Shown: piece after piece, positions 1 to 10,560 of the stretch | Layout: every line of letters begins with the position of its first letter | How positions within the stretch are numbered: position 1 is the stretch's first letter | NCBI GenBank assembly: GCA_026168455.1 | Contig: CM047429.1 | Coordinates: forward strand, 51,405,027 to 51,469,026 | Origin: Theocolax elegans | Taxonomy: Eukaryota; Arthropoda; Insecta; Hymenoptera; Cerocephalidae | Length of the DNA: 64,000 bases | Direction: 5' to 3' | Made by a program: the position numbers and the translations under genes | The notes under the pieces: model-generated | The model's input: the letters and a program-made list of their open reading frames with translations, nothing else | Database searches by the model: none | Told to the model about the DNA's origin: nothing

Positions 1-1160
1 CTGTCTCCCCAAACTAATTCATAAGCTTTTTCAAGGTCTAATGATACACTTCTTGTTTGTAATTTTTTTACTGAAACCTTTATATTTATCATAGTTTTCA
101 AGTCCACTTAAATGATCTATTGTAGATCTATATTGTCTAAATCCGCTTTGATATTCGGATATAATAGGTTGGTTTTTGTAGTCACGTTTTCCTTTTATTT
201 TGCAAAACCCGTGCTTCATATGTAGGAAAGGAGTTATATTGGTCTAGGAAAGAATAAACTTTTGACACAGTGTATTGGTATTGTAAATAGTTTTATAAAA
301 CAATCCTTTATAAATTTGTTTAGAAATGTGAGCGCGGTACTAACAGATTAAGAAATTATAATACAAGCGACCGATTATTGCTTTGTCAGATACGCGTCTG
401 TCTATGAGCTTGTCGTAGTCTCCAAGATCGCGAGAGTCAAGTAGCGATCGTGAGAGGGGGGGGGGGGGGGGCGGAAACATAATTCTAATACGAACATTTC
501 CAAATTTATAATAAACGGTAAACTAAGCGTTTAAAATCGGCGTAACCAGTTTTTATAAAAGATTCATTAATCTTATATTTACAACTTTTTCCATCAATTT
601 CAAATCAAATATCCCTTTTTCCCAAATAGCGTTAAAAATCTTTGTAATATATTCTATTGCCTTACGTGTAAATTTTTTAAGCAAAACGTTAGATATTTTA
701 TCAGGGCCTGCACTGGAATTTTTACAATTATTAATTGTAGATATTACTTCATCTATAGTAATTTTCGAGTTGTATGTATAAATATTATTTTCTGAAATAA
801 CAAAAAATTTTTTTTAAACCTTTTTTTTATTAGTTTGAATTTTTTATTATATTTAACATTGTCAGAGTTCGAAGCAAATGCTCTTGCCAATTCGTTTGCA
901 ATATCTTTTGTGTTAATAATGTTCATGTTATTTATTAGATTTATAACTTTTGTTGATTTTTTCCACTTTTATTCTTTTTATTTTGTAATGTATGTTGGTT
1001 ATCGGTGTGTTTTGATTCAATGAAGATGCAAATTCAATCCATGATTCTCTTTGACCTTTGAGAAAAGTTCTTTTACGTATCGCTTTTAAAAGATTGAGTT
1101 TAAGTTTGTTATTATATGTTTTGTGTTTTTTTTTATTTCTTTTCTTTAGAAATTTAACTA
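1..1160 (-). mobile_element. LINE (non-LTR retrotransposon) reverse transcriptase fragment, copy A
   Basis: Decayed reverse-transcriptase segment of a LINE, read on the minus strand, so its 5' side is at about 1160 and it runs off the left edge. In order on that strand: a pre-RT region (about 1130-930) with REsW and SLNQNTPI-type residues; a gap where copy B has the WKEAEVIPIRKPGKDKS block; the block QSGFRQYRSTIDHL (about 155-115); and, after a frame change, motif A as SVSLDLEKAYELVWGD (about 45-1). Frames are broken several times, so it is a pseudogene. Compared with copy B at 4344-5575 it matches closely but lacks about 105 bp near 600 and carries a 16-base G run at 456-471. The presence of RNase H-like sequence in copy B suggests the I/R1/Jockey group; the exact clade is not established. 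Confidence 0.85.
456..471 (+). repeat. poly-G run (16 G) inside LINE copy A
   Basis: Sixteen consecutive G. The matching place in copy B (about 4798-4803) reads GAGAGAGGGGCGG, so the run arose by expansion in copy A or is an assembly or sequencing artefact. Confidence 0.9.
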
Positions 1161-1815
1161 GGAGGGCCGAGCCCCTTCGCGCGTCGCCACGGGCTGCGCC
1201 TGAGAACAAAAATTTATAAGGCACAACCGAATATAGCTCGCTTATTATTATATAAAATAATAATAATAATAATAATTATTATTATTAGAATTGTAATTAT
1301 AGTATGCAGAATTATTATTTTGCATATACATATATGTTCTAATAATAAATTTCAAATGTATTTATAGATGTTACATTTTAGATATAATTCTAATATTCTG
1401 AATATCAATGTATTGAAGAGAAAAGTGTCGTTCCTCAAATATCTCAAAAATTTAAAAAAAAAATATTTGGCATGAAAGAAGTAATAGGAAACACATTTTT
1501 TAAAGAAGAGGCAACGTGATTTAAAAAAAATACATATGTACATAATTTACATATCTTTATATAAAACCGTATAGTTGATTTTTGTTACATTAATGTTCCT
1601 TCTAAAGAATATTTGGTAAAACAATATTAATGGGACGTATATTTTGGACAGTAAAGGTAAGTAAATGTGATAAAATATTGTGCAATTTAAATTTGTCTGT
1701 ATGAAGCAATATAATTAATTTATTTATTCGATACAGAGCAGCATTCATGTATATTGTTTAAATTTGTTAATTTTTGAAGAAATTCATTTGTATGAAGCTT
1801 TGTTTTTTTTATTAT
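1161..1815. other. AT-rich spacer with (AAT)n tract; possible decayed upstream exon end
   Basis: Beyond the LINE breakpoint there is a short GC-rich patch (about 1160-1203) and then AT-rich sequence with an AAT/ATT simple repeat at about 1250-1290. Near 1629-1656 there is a possible exon end followed by a donor-like GTAAGT at 1657. Its phase would fit the exon at 1820, but a stop lies a few codons upstream and its protein match to the TIMMDC1 family is weak. I see no other gene. Confidence 0.5.
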
Positions 1816-1819
1816 GCAG

Positions 1820-2012
1820 CTGGTGGAATGGTTACTGGAGCATTATATAAATTTAATTTAGGTCCCAAAGATGTGTTATCGGGTGTCTCTTTGGTATTAT
1901 ATTTAGAGTAGTGTATGGTACCTATATGTACTTTATGTTTAAATTGATGAATTTGTCAAGTGAAAAACTCAGTGAACAAAGTCATAAATTGAAATATGTA
2001 CATGAAGAGTGA
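1820..2012 (+). pseudogene. TIMMDC1: TIMMDC1-like last exon, broken by a one-base deletion
   Basis: TIMMDC1 is a Tim17/Tim22/Tim23-family multi-pass protein of the mitochondrial inner membrane and an assembly factor for respiratory complex I. This piece codes the C-terminal part. It follows a pyrimidine-rich stretch ending in an AG acceptor (1819) and begins, with a split Ala codon, AGGMVTGALYKFNLGPK, the family's glycine-rich membrane segment. The frame then reads into a stop at 1909-1911. Shifting by one base at about 1893 restores a coherent tail: a second hydrophobic segment with VYGTYMYFMFKL, then a charged end NLSSEKLSEQSHKLKYVHEE and a stop at 2010-2012. This lines up with the expected end of the family. 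The acceptor argues for an intron-containing partial gene copy rather than a processed retrocopy. No earlier exons are recognisable in the window. A sequencing error in a working last exon is the main alternative. Confidence 0.7.
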
Positions 2013-3284
2013 ATTATTAACTTCTATTTTAAATTACAATGTTATTAATAACATGTAAACTTTAATCATTTCATTTTTTTATTAATTAAATAAATTAAGA
2101 AGAAAGTAATTATAATATTTGAAAAGATAAATATATTTAAGTAATATAAAATCAATATATTCTTAGAATTTGCGGACACAATAAATTTGTTATGTTTATT
2201 TAACGTTCAAGTCCAAATTTTTCAAGTTTATGAATAAAGTTTTTTATCCAATTTTATTTAAAAATTTTAATTAAATTTTAATTTAAAATTTTAGAATAAT
2301 TTGGACATATTGAAAACATGCTTTACAGAGTTTGACGTTTAGATTATTTTCAAAATTTTATTTTTGTGTGTGGTAAATATTTTTTACTGTTTTATATTTT
2401 TTTATATCAAATTTTGTTATAAAAATATTAGTTTTTGTTTAATAAATAAAATTTTTTATTACAATTCTTTCTTTTATTCGATTTTTTGTATTAAAAAATA
2501 AATAAAAAAAGAGAACTGTTATAAATAAATATTTTTGTAAAAAAATAAAAAAAATTTGAAATTCAAATTTCGATACGGGACGCATTATCTATGTATATAT
2601 TACGTATACACATAGTTTTTATATGATTTTCATGAAGTTTTACTGTATGATATTAGTTATGCTAATATAAAGTTAAGTGAGCATTACAAAATAGCAGAAG
2701 CTCTTGTCCAGTATTTGTCCAATGTTGGCAGTGTTTGAAAATAATAGAATAATAACTATTTTTGGATGATAAACAATTTTTATTTATTAATTAGTTAATT
2801 TATTTATGTATAAGATTTATATTTTATTTATTTTTGAAAATATTAAGTTACCGTAAGTTGTCAATAACTAAGTAATATTTATTTTTTTACATTTTATTTA
2901 TGTTTTAAATTGTAGAATACATTATAATTAAATTTAAAGATAATTTATATAAGATAATTATGAATTATAAGAGTAATTCACCTACTAGTCAGATTTAATA
3001 CAAGAGTAACAATGGTAGTGAGTCGAACAATAATGGTTTAATTCAACAATAACCACGAGCCTCTTGTTTTGTATTGGGATAGTTTTGGCGATGTTTAATC
3101 TTTCTCAAGGTTGATCTGGTATACATTAATGGTTTGTGACATTTTATTACTACATTTTTTAATTTATTTTAAATTACATTAAATTTGCATTTAATGTTGT
3201 ATTTATTATTTTACTATTAAAGTTCTTATTATGTAATAATAAATACAATAATTTAAAAGAATGGCACTTATAATTATTAAGACC
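2013..3284. other. AT-rich intergenic sequence
   Basis: Very AT-rich DNA with homopolymer A/T runs and short palindromic AAATTTTAATT stretches around 2235-2300. There is no open frame of note and no recognisable element. Confidence 0.6.
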
Positions 3285-3660
3285 GAGATTTTATTACGAA
3301 CATTTTGTTCATTAAAAGTTTTTCAGTAAAAACAATACATTTCGTTTTATTGCGAAAAAACGTATTTTTTTGTGCTTTTTTCATTATTTTGACCGTTTTT
3401 CTATGTTTTTCTTCTAAAATATTGTTATGAGCGTTAAGTGTACAATAGAAAAAAGTTTTGTTATTTTGAGACGAACATTTCGTTCATTACAAGTTTTTCA
3501 GTAAAAAAAATACATTTCGTTTTATTGCGAAAAAACGTGTTATTTTGTGTTTTTTTCATTATTTTGACCGTTTTTCTATGTTTATCTTCGAAAATATTGT
3601 TTTGAGCGTTAAGTGTACAATAGGAAAAAGTTTTGTTATTTGGAGACGAACATTTCGTCC
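3285..3660. repeat. 175-bp tandem repeat, two units plus a partial third
   Basis: The phrase GAACATTTYGTTCATTA recurs at 3298 and 3473, and its start recurs at 3648, a period of 175 bp both times. Within the units, CATTTCGTTTTATTGCGAAA, TTTTGACCGTTTTTCTATG and GAGCGTTAAGTGTACAATAG are also shared, with a few mismatches. The array lies just past the 3' side of LINE copy B, so it could be part of that element's tail or an independent satellite-like array. Its reverse complement resembles the array at 57960-58440. Confidence 0.85.
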
Positions 3661-4343
3661 GTATAGTTTTTATGTAGGATTAATACATTTCAAGATAATG
3701 CTACAAAACCGTTTCTAAGGAATTAAAATAATGCCATAACTTAAACTGTTTCAGTGCTATATATCTGAATTTTTTTTTAAATTACAGTAATAAAATAATG
3801 TAGGAACGATGTATTAAATCCTCAGTTCTTGACGTTTGTTGATATATTTAGTTTATTTCTTTGATCTTCATAAATTCCGTATTCTGTTAATATGTTTGAT
3901 CGTCATAAGAGTATTACGTTTTTTGGATTTTGGGTGATCTTTTTTTTATATTATAGGTGTTTATGTATTAAAGTAGTATGATCTATTCTGAGTCTCGTAA
4001 TTTTAATTTGGTTTCTTCTATGTAATTGAACTGTTGAATTATATGATTTTATATCGTCTCTAATTTCATATAGAAATGTATTTTTTTAATTTATCCATTC
4101 TTGTTTCCATAAGTATTCTATTTTCCTTGAAAAACAATTTTGAGTATCTTCGAATGGGGTTTAAATTTCTAATTTGTCAGATATTTTGTGATTTTTTTTT
4201 CCTAGCTCATTAATTTTATTTTGGTTATATGTAATTAGTGACTGTTTTGAGTATAAGTTTTTAATTTCTTTGAAAAAAAATGATACGCTCTGTTTTTGTG
4301 GATATTAAGATAGAATTATATGTTTTGTAATATATGGATTATT
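3661..4343 (-). mobile_element. LINE copy B, RNase H/C-terminal end of ORF2 and 3' flank
   Basis: Continuation of copy B on the minus strand beyond the RT core. At 4025-3955 it reads RRNQIKITRLRIDHTTLIHK, the conserved LRxxHT-type segment near the end of the ORF2 product in the RNase H-bearing LINE groups. It is followed by a short TIKHI-like piece where a Cys/His-rich tail is usual. Several stops interrupt the reading frame, so it is not functional. Below about 3830 no coding trace is clear, and this is taken as the 3' untranslated part. Confidence 0.65.
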
Positions 4344-5575
4344 CTGTCTCCCCAAACTAATTCATAAGCTTTTTTCAAGGTCTAATGATACACTTCTTGT
4401 TTGTAATTTTTTTACTGAAACCTTTATATTTATCATAGTTTTCAAGTCCACTTAAATAATCTATTGTAGATATATTGTCTAAATCCGCTTTGATATTCGG
4501 ATATAATAGGTTGGTTTTTGTAGTCACGTTTTCCTTTTATTTTGCAAAACCCGTGCTTCATACGTAGGAAAGGAGTTATATTGGTCTAGGAAAGAATAAA
4601 ATTTTGACACAGTGTATTGGTATTGTAAATAGTTTTATAAAACAATCCTTTATAAATTTGTTTAGAAATGTGAACGTGATACTAACAGATTAAGAAATTA
4701 TAATACAAGCGACCGTTTACTGTTTTGTCAGATACGCGTCTGTCTATGAGCTTGTCGTAGTCTTCAAGATCGCGAGAGTCAAGTAGCGATCGTGAGAGAG
4801 GGGCGGAAATATAATTCTAACACGAACATTTCCGAATTTATAATAAACGGTAAACTAAGCGTTTAAAATCTGCGTAACCAGTTTTATAAAGATTCTTTAA
4901 TCTTATATTTACAACTTTTTCCATCAATTTGCATAGAGTGCAAGTTAAGGATATTGGTATATATATTTTTCGCTATACTTTTATCCTTACCAGGTTTTCG
5001 AATCGGGATGACTTCAGCTTCCTTCCATATATAGGGAAATATCCATTTTTCCCAAATAGCGTTAAAAATCTTTGTAATATATTGCCTTACGTGTAAATTT
5101 TTTAAGCAAAACGTTAGATATTTTAACAGGGCCTGCACTGGAATTTTTACAATTATTAATTGTAGATATTACTTCATCTATAATTTTCGAGTTGTATGTA
5201 TAAATATTATTTTCTGAAATATCAAAAAATTTTTTTTTTTAACCTTTTTTTTATTAGTTTGAATTTTTTATTATAATTAACTTGTCAGAGTTCGAAGCAA
5301 ATGCTCTTGCCCATTCGTTTGCAATATCTTTTGTGTTAATAATGTTCATGTTATTTTATTAGATTTATAACTTTTGTTGATTTTTTCCCCTTTTATTCTT
5401 TTATTTTGTAATGTATGTGGTTATCGGTGTGTTTTGATTCAATGAAGATGCAAATCATCCATGATTTTCTTTGACTTTTGAGAAAAGTTCTTTTACATAT
5501 CGCTTTTAAAAGATTGAGTTTCAAGTTATTATTACATGTTTTGTGTTTTTTTTTATTTCTTTTCTTTAGTGTATA
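4344..5575 (-). mobile_element. LINE reverse transcriptase segment, copy B
   Basis: Direct-orientation paralogue of copy A, minus strand. It retains the block missing from copy A: an open stretch at 5138-4884 with IWEKWIFPYIWKEAEVIP followed by IRKPGKDKS, the usual pre-catalytic RT sequence of LINE ORF2. The motif A sequence SLDLEKAYELVW is also present (about 4385-4345), with an extra T in the T run near 4370 that shifts the frame. The 5' side has the same pre-RT region as copy A. A LINE ORF2 normally starts with an endonuclease domain of about 220 residues; the short interval between this segment and ORF1 leaves no room for it, so it has been deleted or replaced. Confidence 0.85.
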
Positions 5576-5889
5576 TTGCTAAACACATTATTTTTTAATT
5601 TAAGATTCAGCCAAGGAAAATACGCATAGCGATTAGCTCAATATAAGGCTAGCCGCACATCCCATACTTGCATCGGGAGTGCGAGTGCGCCCCTTAATTT
5701 GCACAAAAATTATGATTAAAATTAGTTTCTTGCAAGCATACTATGTTAGACTTCCTTTCTTTTATGATTTTCTTTAAATGTTTCGATCCTTTTAATAATC
5801 CGAGCAAATTTATTTTTAATACTTCTGCTTTCGAATAGTATAATATATAATATAGTATACTACTAGCTGGTATAATTCTCTCACCATTG
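5576..5889. other. spacer between LINE ORF2 and ORF1 remnants
   Basis: About 300 bp where the endonuclease part of ORF2 would be expected. It includes a patch with CpG-containing sequence (about 5620-5700) unlike the AT-rich LINE around it. No endonuclease motif is visible, so it is probably a deletion scar or foreign insertion. Confidence 0.4.
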
Positions 5890-6990
5890 AGCTTAATTCT
5901 AGGTAATTATCTATATGTTCTTTTATCATATTTAAAGAAAAATTATTTATCTTTGTCAATGAAATTAATAAAATTTGATTACTTTAGTGAATATTTATCT
6001 ACATTTTTTTCTATTTCTATTTTAAGTAGTAGTAAATTATTTTCTAGATTAGCACTTTCTTTATTTATGTTTTTTGTATCGGTACTTCTGAATCTGAAAA
6101 TTCATTGTTTATACTCAACGTATAAGTAATTGTTGGGTAGCCTCTTTTAATTTGATTTGTCGTATTTTCAGAATTTATTATTTCATATGATAAAAGAATT
6201 TTCTATTGAGTTGGTTATATTAGTAAGATAGACTTTGTATACTAGTTTGATTTATTGGACAATATTTGACAACATGTCTATCAGTTTTACATAAGAAAAA
6301 TGTTAGGGCCTCTGTTGATTTAAATACCCAGTATAATATATTATATTAGATATTAGATATTGTTTAAGGAATTTTATTTGTGTCTTCGGAATTTATATAT
6401 ATTTGTTTACGAAAACTATATGCGTGTGTAATGCCTAGTTCTGGGATTCCACTTTTAATAAATGTCATATTAGATTCTAATCTAATGTTATTTTCTTTTA
6501 ATTTGTTTTTAATTAAAGTATATGGGATTTTCGGATATACATTAGATATGATTAGCTTTTTTGCTCGAGGTATAATGGATTATTTTTGGTTTCAGTGTTT
6601 CCAATTGTACTTTTTATTTGTTTTTCTAATATTTCTTTAAGTTGTGCTTTATTTACTAAGTAAATGCATATCCTATTATAGGATATTCTTGAGAATAGTC
6701 TTATTGCTTTAGGATCAATGATTTTAACAATTTCACTTGCATGTTGTTTAACTGAATATCCTTCTATAGCTTGTAATACAATGGCCGTATCTTTTTTTAG
6801 GAAAGATAGGTTGTTGTGCGACTGTAGAATAATTTCTTGGCTTGGTAACTCCAGTTGATTCTGATTCTTTTTCTAGTGTTATTTTATCAGTTTGGGTTGC
6901 TTCTTTGTAGTCAAAGATGGGCAGTCCCTGATTCTGTTGAGTGTTGGTATAAGCACCTCCATCCTTGGAGGCACTCACACTTGTTGATTG
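5890..6990 (-). mobile_element. LINE ORF1 (gag-like) remnant with degenerate zinc knuckle
   Basis: Minus-strand sequence resembling the nucleic-acid-binding ORF1 of I/Jockey-type LINEs. An open stretch begins with MSASKDGGAYTNTQQ (6978) and, with a frame change near 6750, continues as AIEGYSVKQHASEIVKIIDP and LVNKAQLKEILEKQIKST. After a stop near 6560 it reads NVYPKIPYTLIKNKLKE and SGIPELGITHAYSFRKQIY. A single zinc-knuckle-like motif, TFFLCKTDRHVVKYCP, lies at about 6306-6257; the first Cys of C-x2-C-x4-H-x4-C is replaced by Phe. A Lys/Glu/Asn-rich tail follows. Frame changes and stops mark it as dead. It probably belongs to the same element as copy B, given strand and order, but this is inferred. 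Confidence 0.6.
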
Positions 6991-7840
6991 ATTTTCTATG
7001 TTTTTTCACTACACGATGTTAAATTAGTGAATCAATATCACACGTGCATACCGAAACACTCGTATTCTTGTGTTTACAATCACATATGTACTCTACGACG
7101 TTTAACACAAGATTGACTAAATATTAAACTAAATTACTAATGTGAGTACGTATTTGTTGCCTTGATAAATACGCAAGTATACGTAAGCGTATAACGAAAA
7201 TTCAAATTATATTTTACTTAACCGTCTGTTATTTTATAGCGTCTAATAAATCTTATGATGACTGCTATTTGTTGAGGTGTTAAATTATTTTATTTATTTA
7301 ATTATTTATTTATTTATTTTTAATATATGTATATATAATCATGTTGATTATCGATAAAACAAGCAGAAAGATAAAAATTATAACCTCAACTTCCGTGCAA
7401 AAATATTGATGGAAAATTGTAAGTAAAGTAGTTGAATAGTTTTATTACAAATAAATAAAATAATTATCAATTATTAAATAATAAATATAAATTATATTAT
7501 TATTATAATAAACCTAAAATTAATTGTATATAAAACATTTATATAACGAGCAGTTTTAAGTAGTAGAAAGGGATATTTAAATAATAAAAATAAAAAATGT
7601 TTATCATTATATAATGAATATAACTATCTAGGAATTGTTTAGTTGATTATACTTCACTAAACACCGTTTAATAACAAAAATGAAGGTATAAAACGTTGTT
7701 ATAATGTCCCATAGTCTGTAGAAATCTTAATTTATCATTAATTAGAGTGTCAGGAAGGCGTGTAAAATAAGGTGAAAGAAAATTGAGATGGGTAAGAAAG
7801 AAAAATCGGAGGACAATTCCCGTGGAGTGAGGGTAGAAAT
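6991..7840. other. AT-rich intergenic sequence
   Basis: AT-rich, with a TTTA/ATTT simple repeat at about 7280-7320. No gene or element recognised. Confidence 0.55.
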
Positions 7841-8260
7841 CAAGCACGTGTGCAGTAGCAGACTCGTCTGGAAAGCGTCAATAGAGCTCGCTCGCTTGGA
7901 GCCATCTGCTACTGATGGAAGCGTCGTGTCTGTCTATTGAATGTCATATAGGTCGCGTTTCCCTTCTGTCTTCTTTTCGCGGCACAGTCCGCGCGCTTCT
8001 TGCCAGTTCATTCTCGGAGAAGTGATGGCAGTTTCCCAACAGCTGCGACGTAGGCGCCGCACTTTACCGCCCATTCGTGCCACGGAAACGAGCATCGCGA
8101 CGACCGTCTCTTTCTGCCTATCGCCCTATTCGCCACGTCTCACGTTGGATCTCGACTCGTGCTTGCGGAAGACGACTACTTTGGTAATACGCGAAACAGC
8201 CTCTCCACATGTGGACTATAGAACATGTCCTGCATCACGCGCCACATAGCTATATCTTCG
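7841..8260. other. CpG-rich block with 10-bp-arm hairpin
   Basis: G+C- and CpG-rich block abruptly bounded by AT-rich DNA. CAGTAGCAGA at 7853-7862 pairs with TCTGCTACTG at 7905-7914. An open plus-strand frame at 7941-8249 encodes an Arg/Ser-rich peptide matching no family I know and is probably a chance frame in CpG-rich DNA. Confidence 0.45.
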
Positions 8261-8820
8261 TATACATATTTATACCTATTTCTTGCGCAATACATTTTTC
8301 ACTTCCTCGAATGATTGGTGACTTTTTGGGAATTTGACATTTTTTATGTAAGGATTTCTGACATTTTTTCAATTAATTAAATAAACTGTACCATTGTTAC
8401 CTTTTATTTGATTTATTTGTAGAATAACTGATTAAAACATATGATTTAAATATATATACACACCTATAGGAATAAAAAATACTTATGAAATTAAAACCTT
8501 TTTACCGAATGTTGGTAAACTGTTTCGTTTCTTTGAAAGAAAATCTAAAAGTCGGGTAGATTTTTCATCTGCTATAGAGCGATCCAGCCCCTTTAATGTA
8601 TAAATGTCAAATTTTGGAGTATATAAATTGTATATAGCGCTATATGCATTAGTGTAGTCGACCGTTGTACTTTTAAACATTTGTAACAATAAAAAATTTA
8701 ATTGAAATTGAATATTTAATGTCCACTTAAAAAGCACGCACAACTCTAAAAGTAAACAATAAAATTTCAATCAAGAGAGAATGAAACTTGGTAATGAAAT
8801 GAAATACATATAATCGATTA
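8261..8820. other. AT-rich spacer with an unassigned 95-codon frame
   Basis: Contains a minus-strand open frame (8770-8483). Its second half (VDYTNAYSAIYNLYTPK, then GLDRSIADEKSTRLLDFLSK) looks more protein-like than the other frames here. I do not recognise a family and see no splice or regulatory support. It could be a decayed transposon fragment, an exon or chance. Confidence 0.25.
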
Positions 8821-10560
8821 ATGGTTAAAAATAGAGAGTAATCCTCGGAATACGGTAAGGATCGATGAATCCGTAGAGTAGTAAGGTTGCAGATCACGGG
8901 GATCGAATCGGAATAAATAAGACGGAGAAAGAAAAAGAGTAATGAAAACCGCGGGTTGACAGTTGGGTGCATCGAAGGCGACGTCACGTCTCGCACGCGT
9001 CACCACCACGCGGAAAGATGCACTAGCAATCGGCAGAGTCCCGCCTCGGAGTATTTTAACATAGTCTCGTCGCACCTCGGCGCAATTCAATCTCGCCCAT
9101 TCTGAGTCGATCTCGCCTTATAAAAGTTTCAGTGCCACCTCCGCGAATAGAAGAAGCCCGAGGTAAGCAACCTTATTATTATCGGCACACCGCCCGCGGA
9201 TAACTGTCGAGACCGTGGATAGGAAGGAAAGAAGAAGGCTACACTAAGTAAAAAAAAAAAAGGTAAAAAATAAAGTAAGGGGAAAGAAAATTTCGTCGGT
9301 CGACTAGCGTAAGATAATGGCGCGTAATAGGATATTTCAAGTGGCGTGATGCTTTCTTTTATCGGGTCGAGCATTTAAATGCAAAGTATTATTCAAATGG
9401 CAGTGCCGGCGTTACCACGCGCTCGCTATACAGTGAGAACGAGTGCCGATAGACCATATAGAAGAGAAAGTGAGGGAGAAAGATGGGCCCGCCCCTGGGA
9501 CACGAGGCTTCATTTCCTGATATTCAAATGCGCTCAAACATCATCTCGAGAGCTTCGCGAGAGTGAAGCAGCTTCTGCTTTCACTGCTTCGACTCGAGTT
9601 CCCTACTACCCTTTTATTCAGTTCCTCCGTTCCTCCGTTCCTCAGTTCTTCATTTTGCAGTCCGGTGTGTATACACGCCGCCATCCTCCTGATAATCCGT
9701 GCCATCGACGAGACCGTGAGAACAATGCAAATTAACGTAATGCCTCGGTTATATAAAAAAAAAATCGTGAAATACGGGACACGCGCGGAGTTCTCAAGCT
9801 TGTGGGAAGAGAAGGCCACGCTCTTCCGCAAGAGAATGCGAGAGAGCGAGCGAGTGAGAAATAAATAATAAGGAGCCGGTGTTGCGAGTCGGTCGACCGC
9901 GAATCCCGAATTCATTTCTTTTGCGCGTAGCTCTTCTCTCCTGGGTGTTCTCCTTTTGCTCCCCCTCGCTCGTTACTTTATGATTAAAAAGGAAAAAGCG
10001 AAACCGACCGCGAAATAACTCATTCCGGACACGAGCGAGACCGAGAGAGATCGAGCTAGAAAAAAAACGAATATATATATCAATGACGTCTCTGAGCGAG
10101 TTTTAAATATGTACGCATATTATGTCCATCCGTTCTAGGGATGAACAAAAAAAATGGATAAAAGAAAAACGAAGTAAAACCGCACGAGTGGGATGGGGAG
10201 GTGGAGGAGAAAATTATAACGTGGGGCGCGTGCGCGCACGTGGAAGTCTCATGAATCAGTGATAACTCTTTTTCCCTCCACCAGTGCCGGCAGCACGGAC
10301 AATGAGCTTCCGGGCACAAGTCGTATATTTCACGACCTTGCAATAACGCGGCGGCGGCCGACGAGCGCGAGCTTTTGAATTTTAAGTGCGTTTTAATCCT
10401 TCGGAATAGCATGGCCCGCCGCACCCGCGTTCCATAATGCCGAGAGACCCACTGAGAGAGGGGAGAGAAAGATGGAAAACGAAAAAGACGAAGACGGAGT
10501 GAGAGAGAAAAAGAGAGAGAGAGAGAGAGAGAGTTTTAATTCCCCGGGTACAATTTTAAA
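8821..10560. other. CpG-rich block ending in a (GA)n microsatellite
   Basis: A long G+C-enriched stretch with many CpG and TCGA/CGCG words, purine-rich patches and a GA array at about 10504-10534. Several overlapping frames of 80-124 codons occur on both strands, each rich in Arg, Ser and Phe and each overlapped by equally good frames on the other strand. That points to base composition rather than coding. It could hold a promoter or 5' exon of a gene outside the window, but no specific element is identifiable. Confidence 0.5.

Noticed and set aside
8880..8910. GGGGATCGAATCGG, resembling a tRNA T-arm
   Set aside because: No matching acceptor stem, D-arm or anticodon arm at the right spacing.
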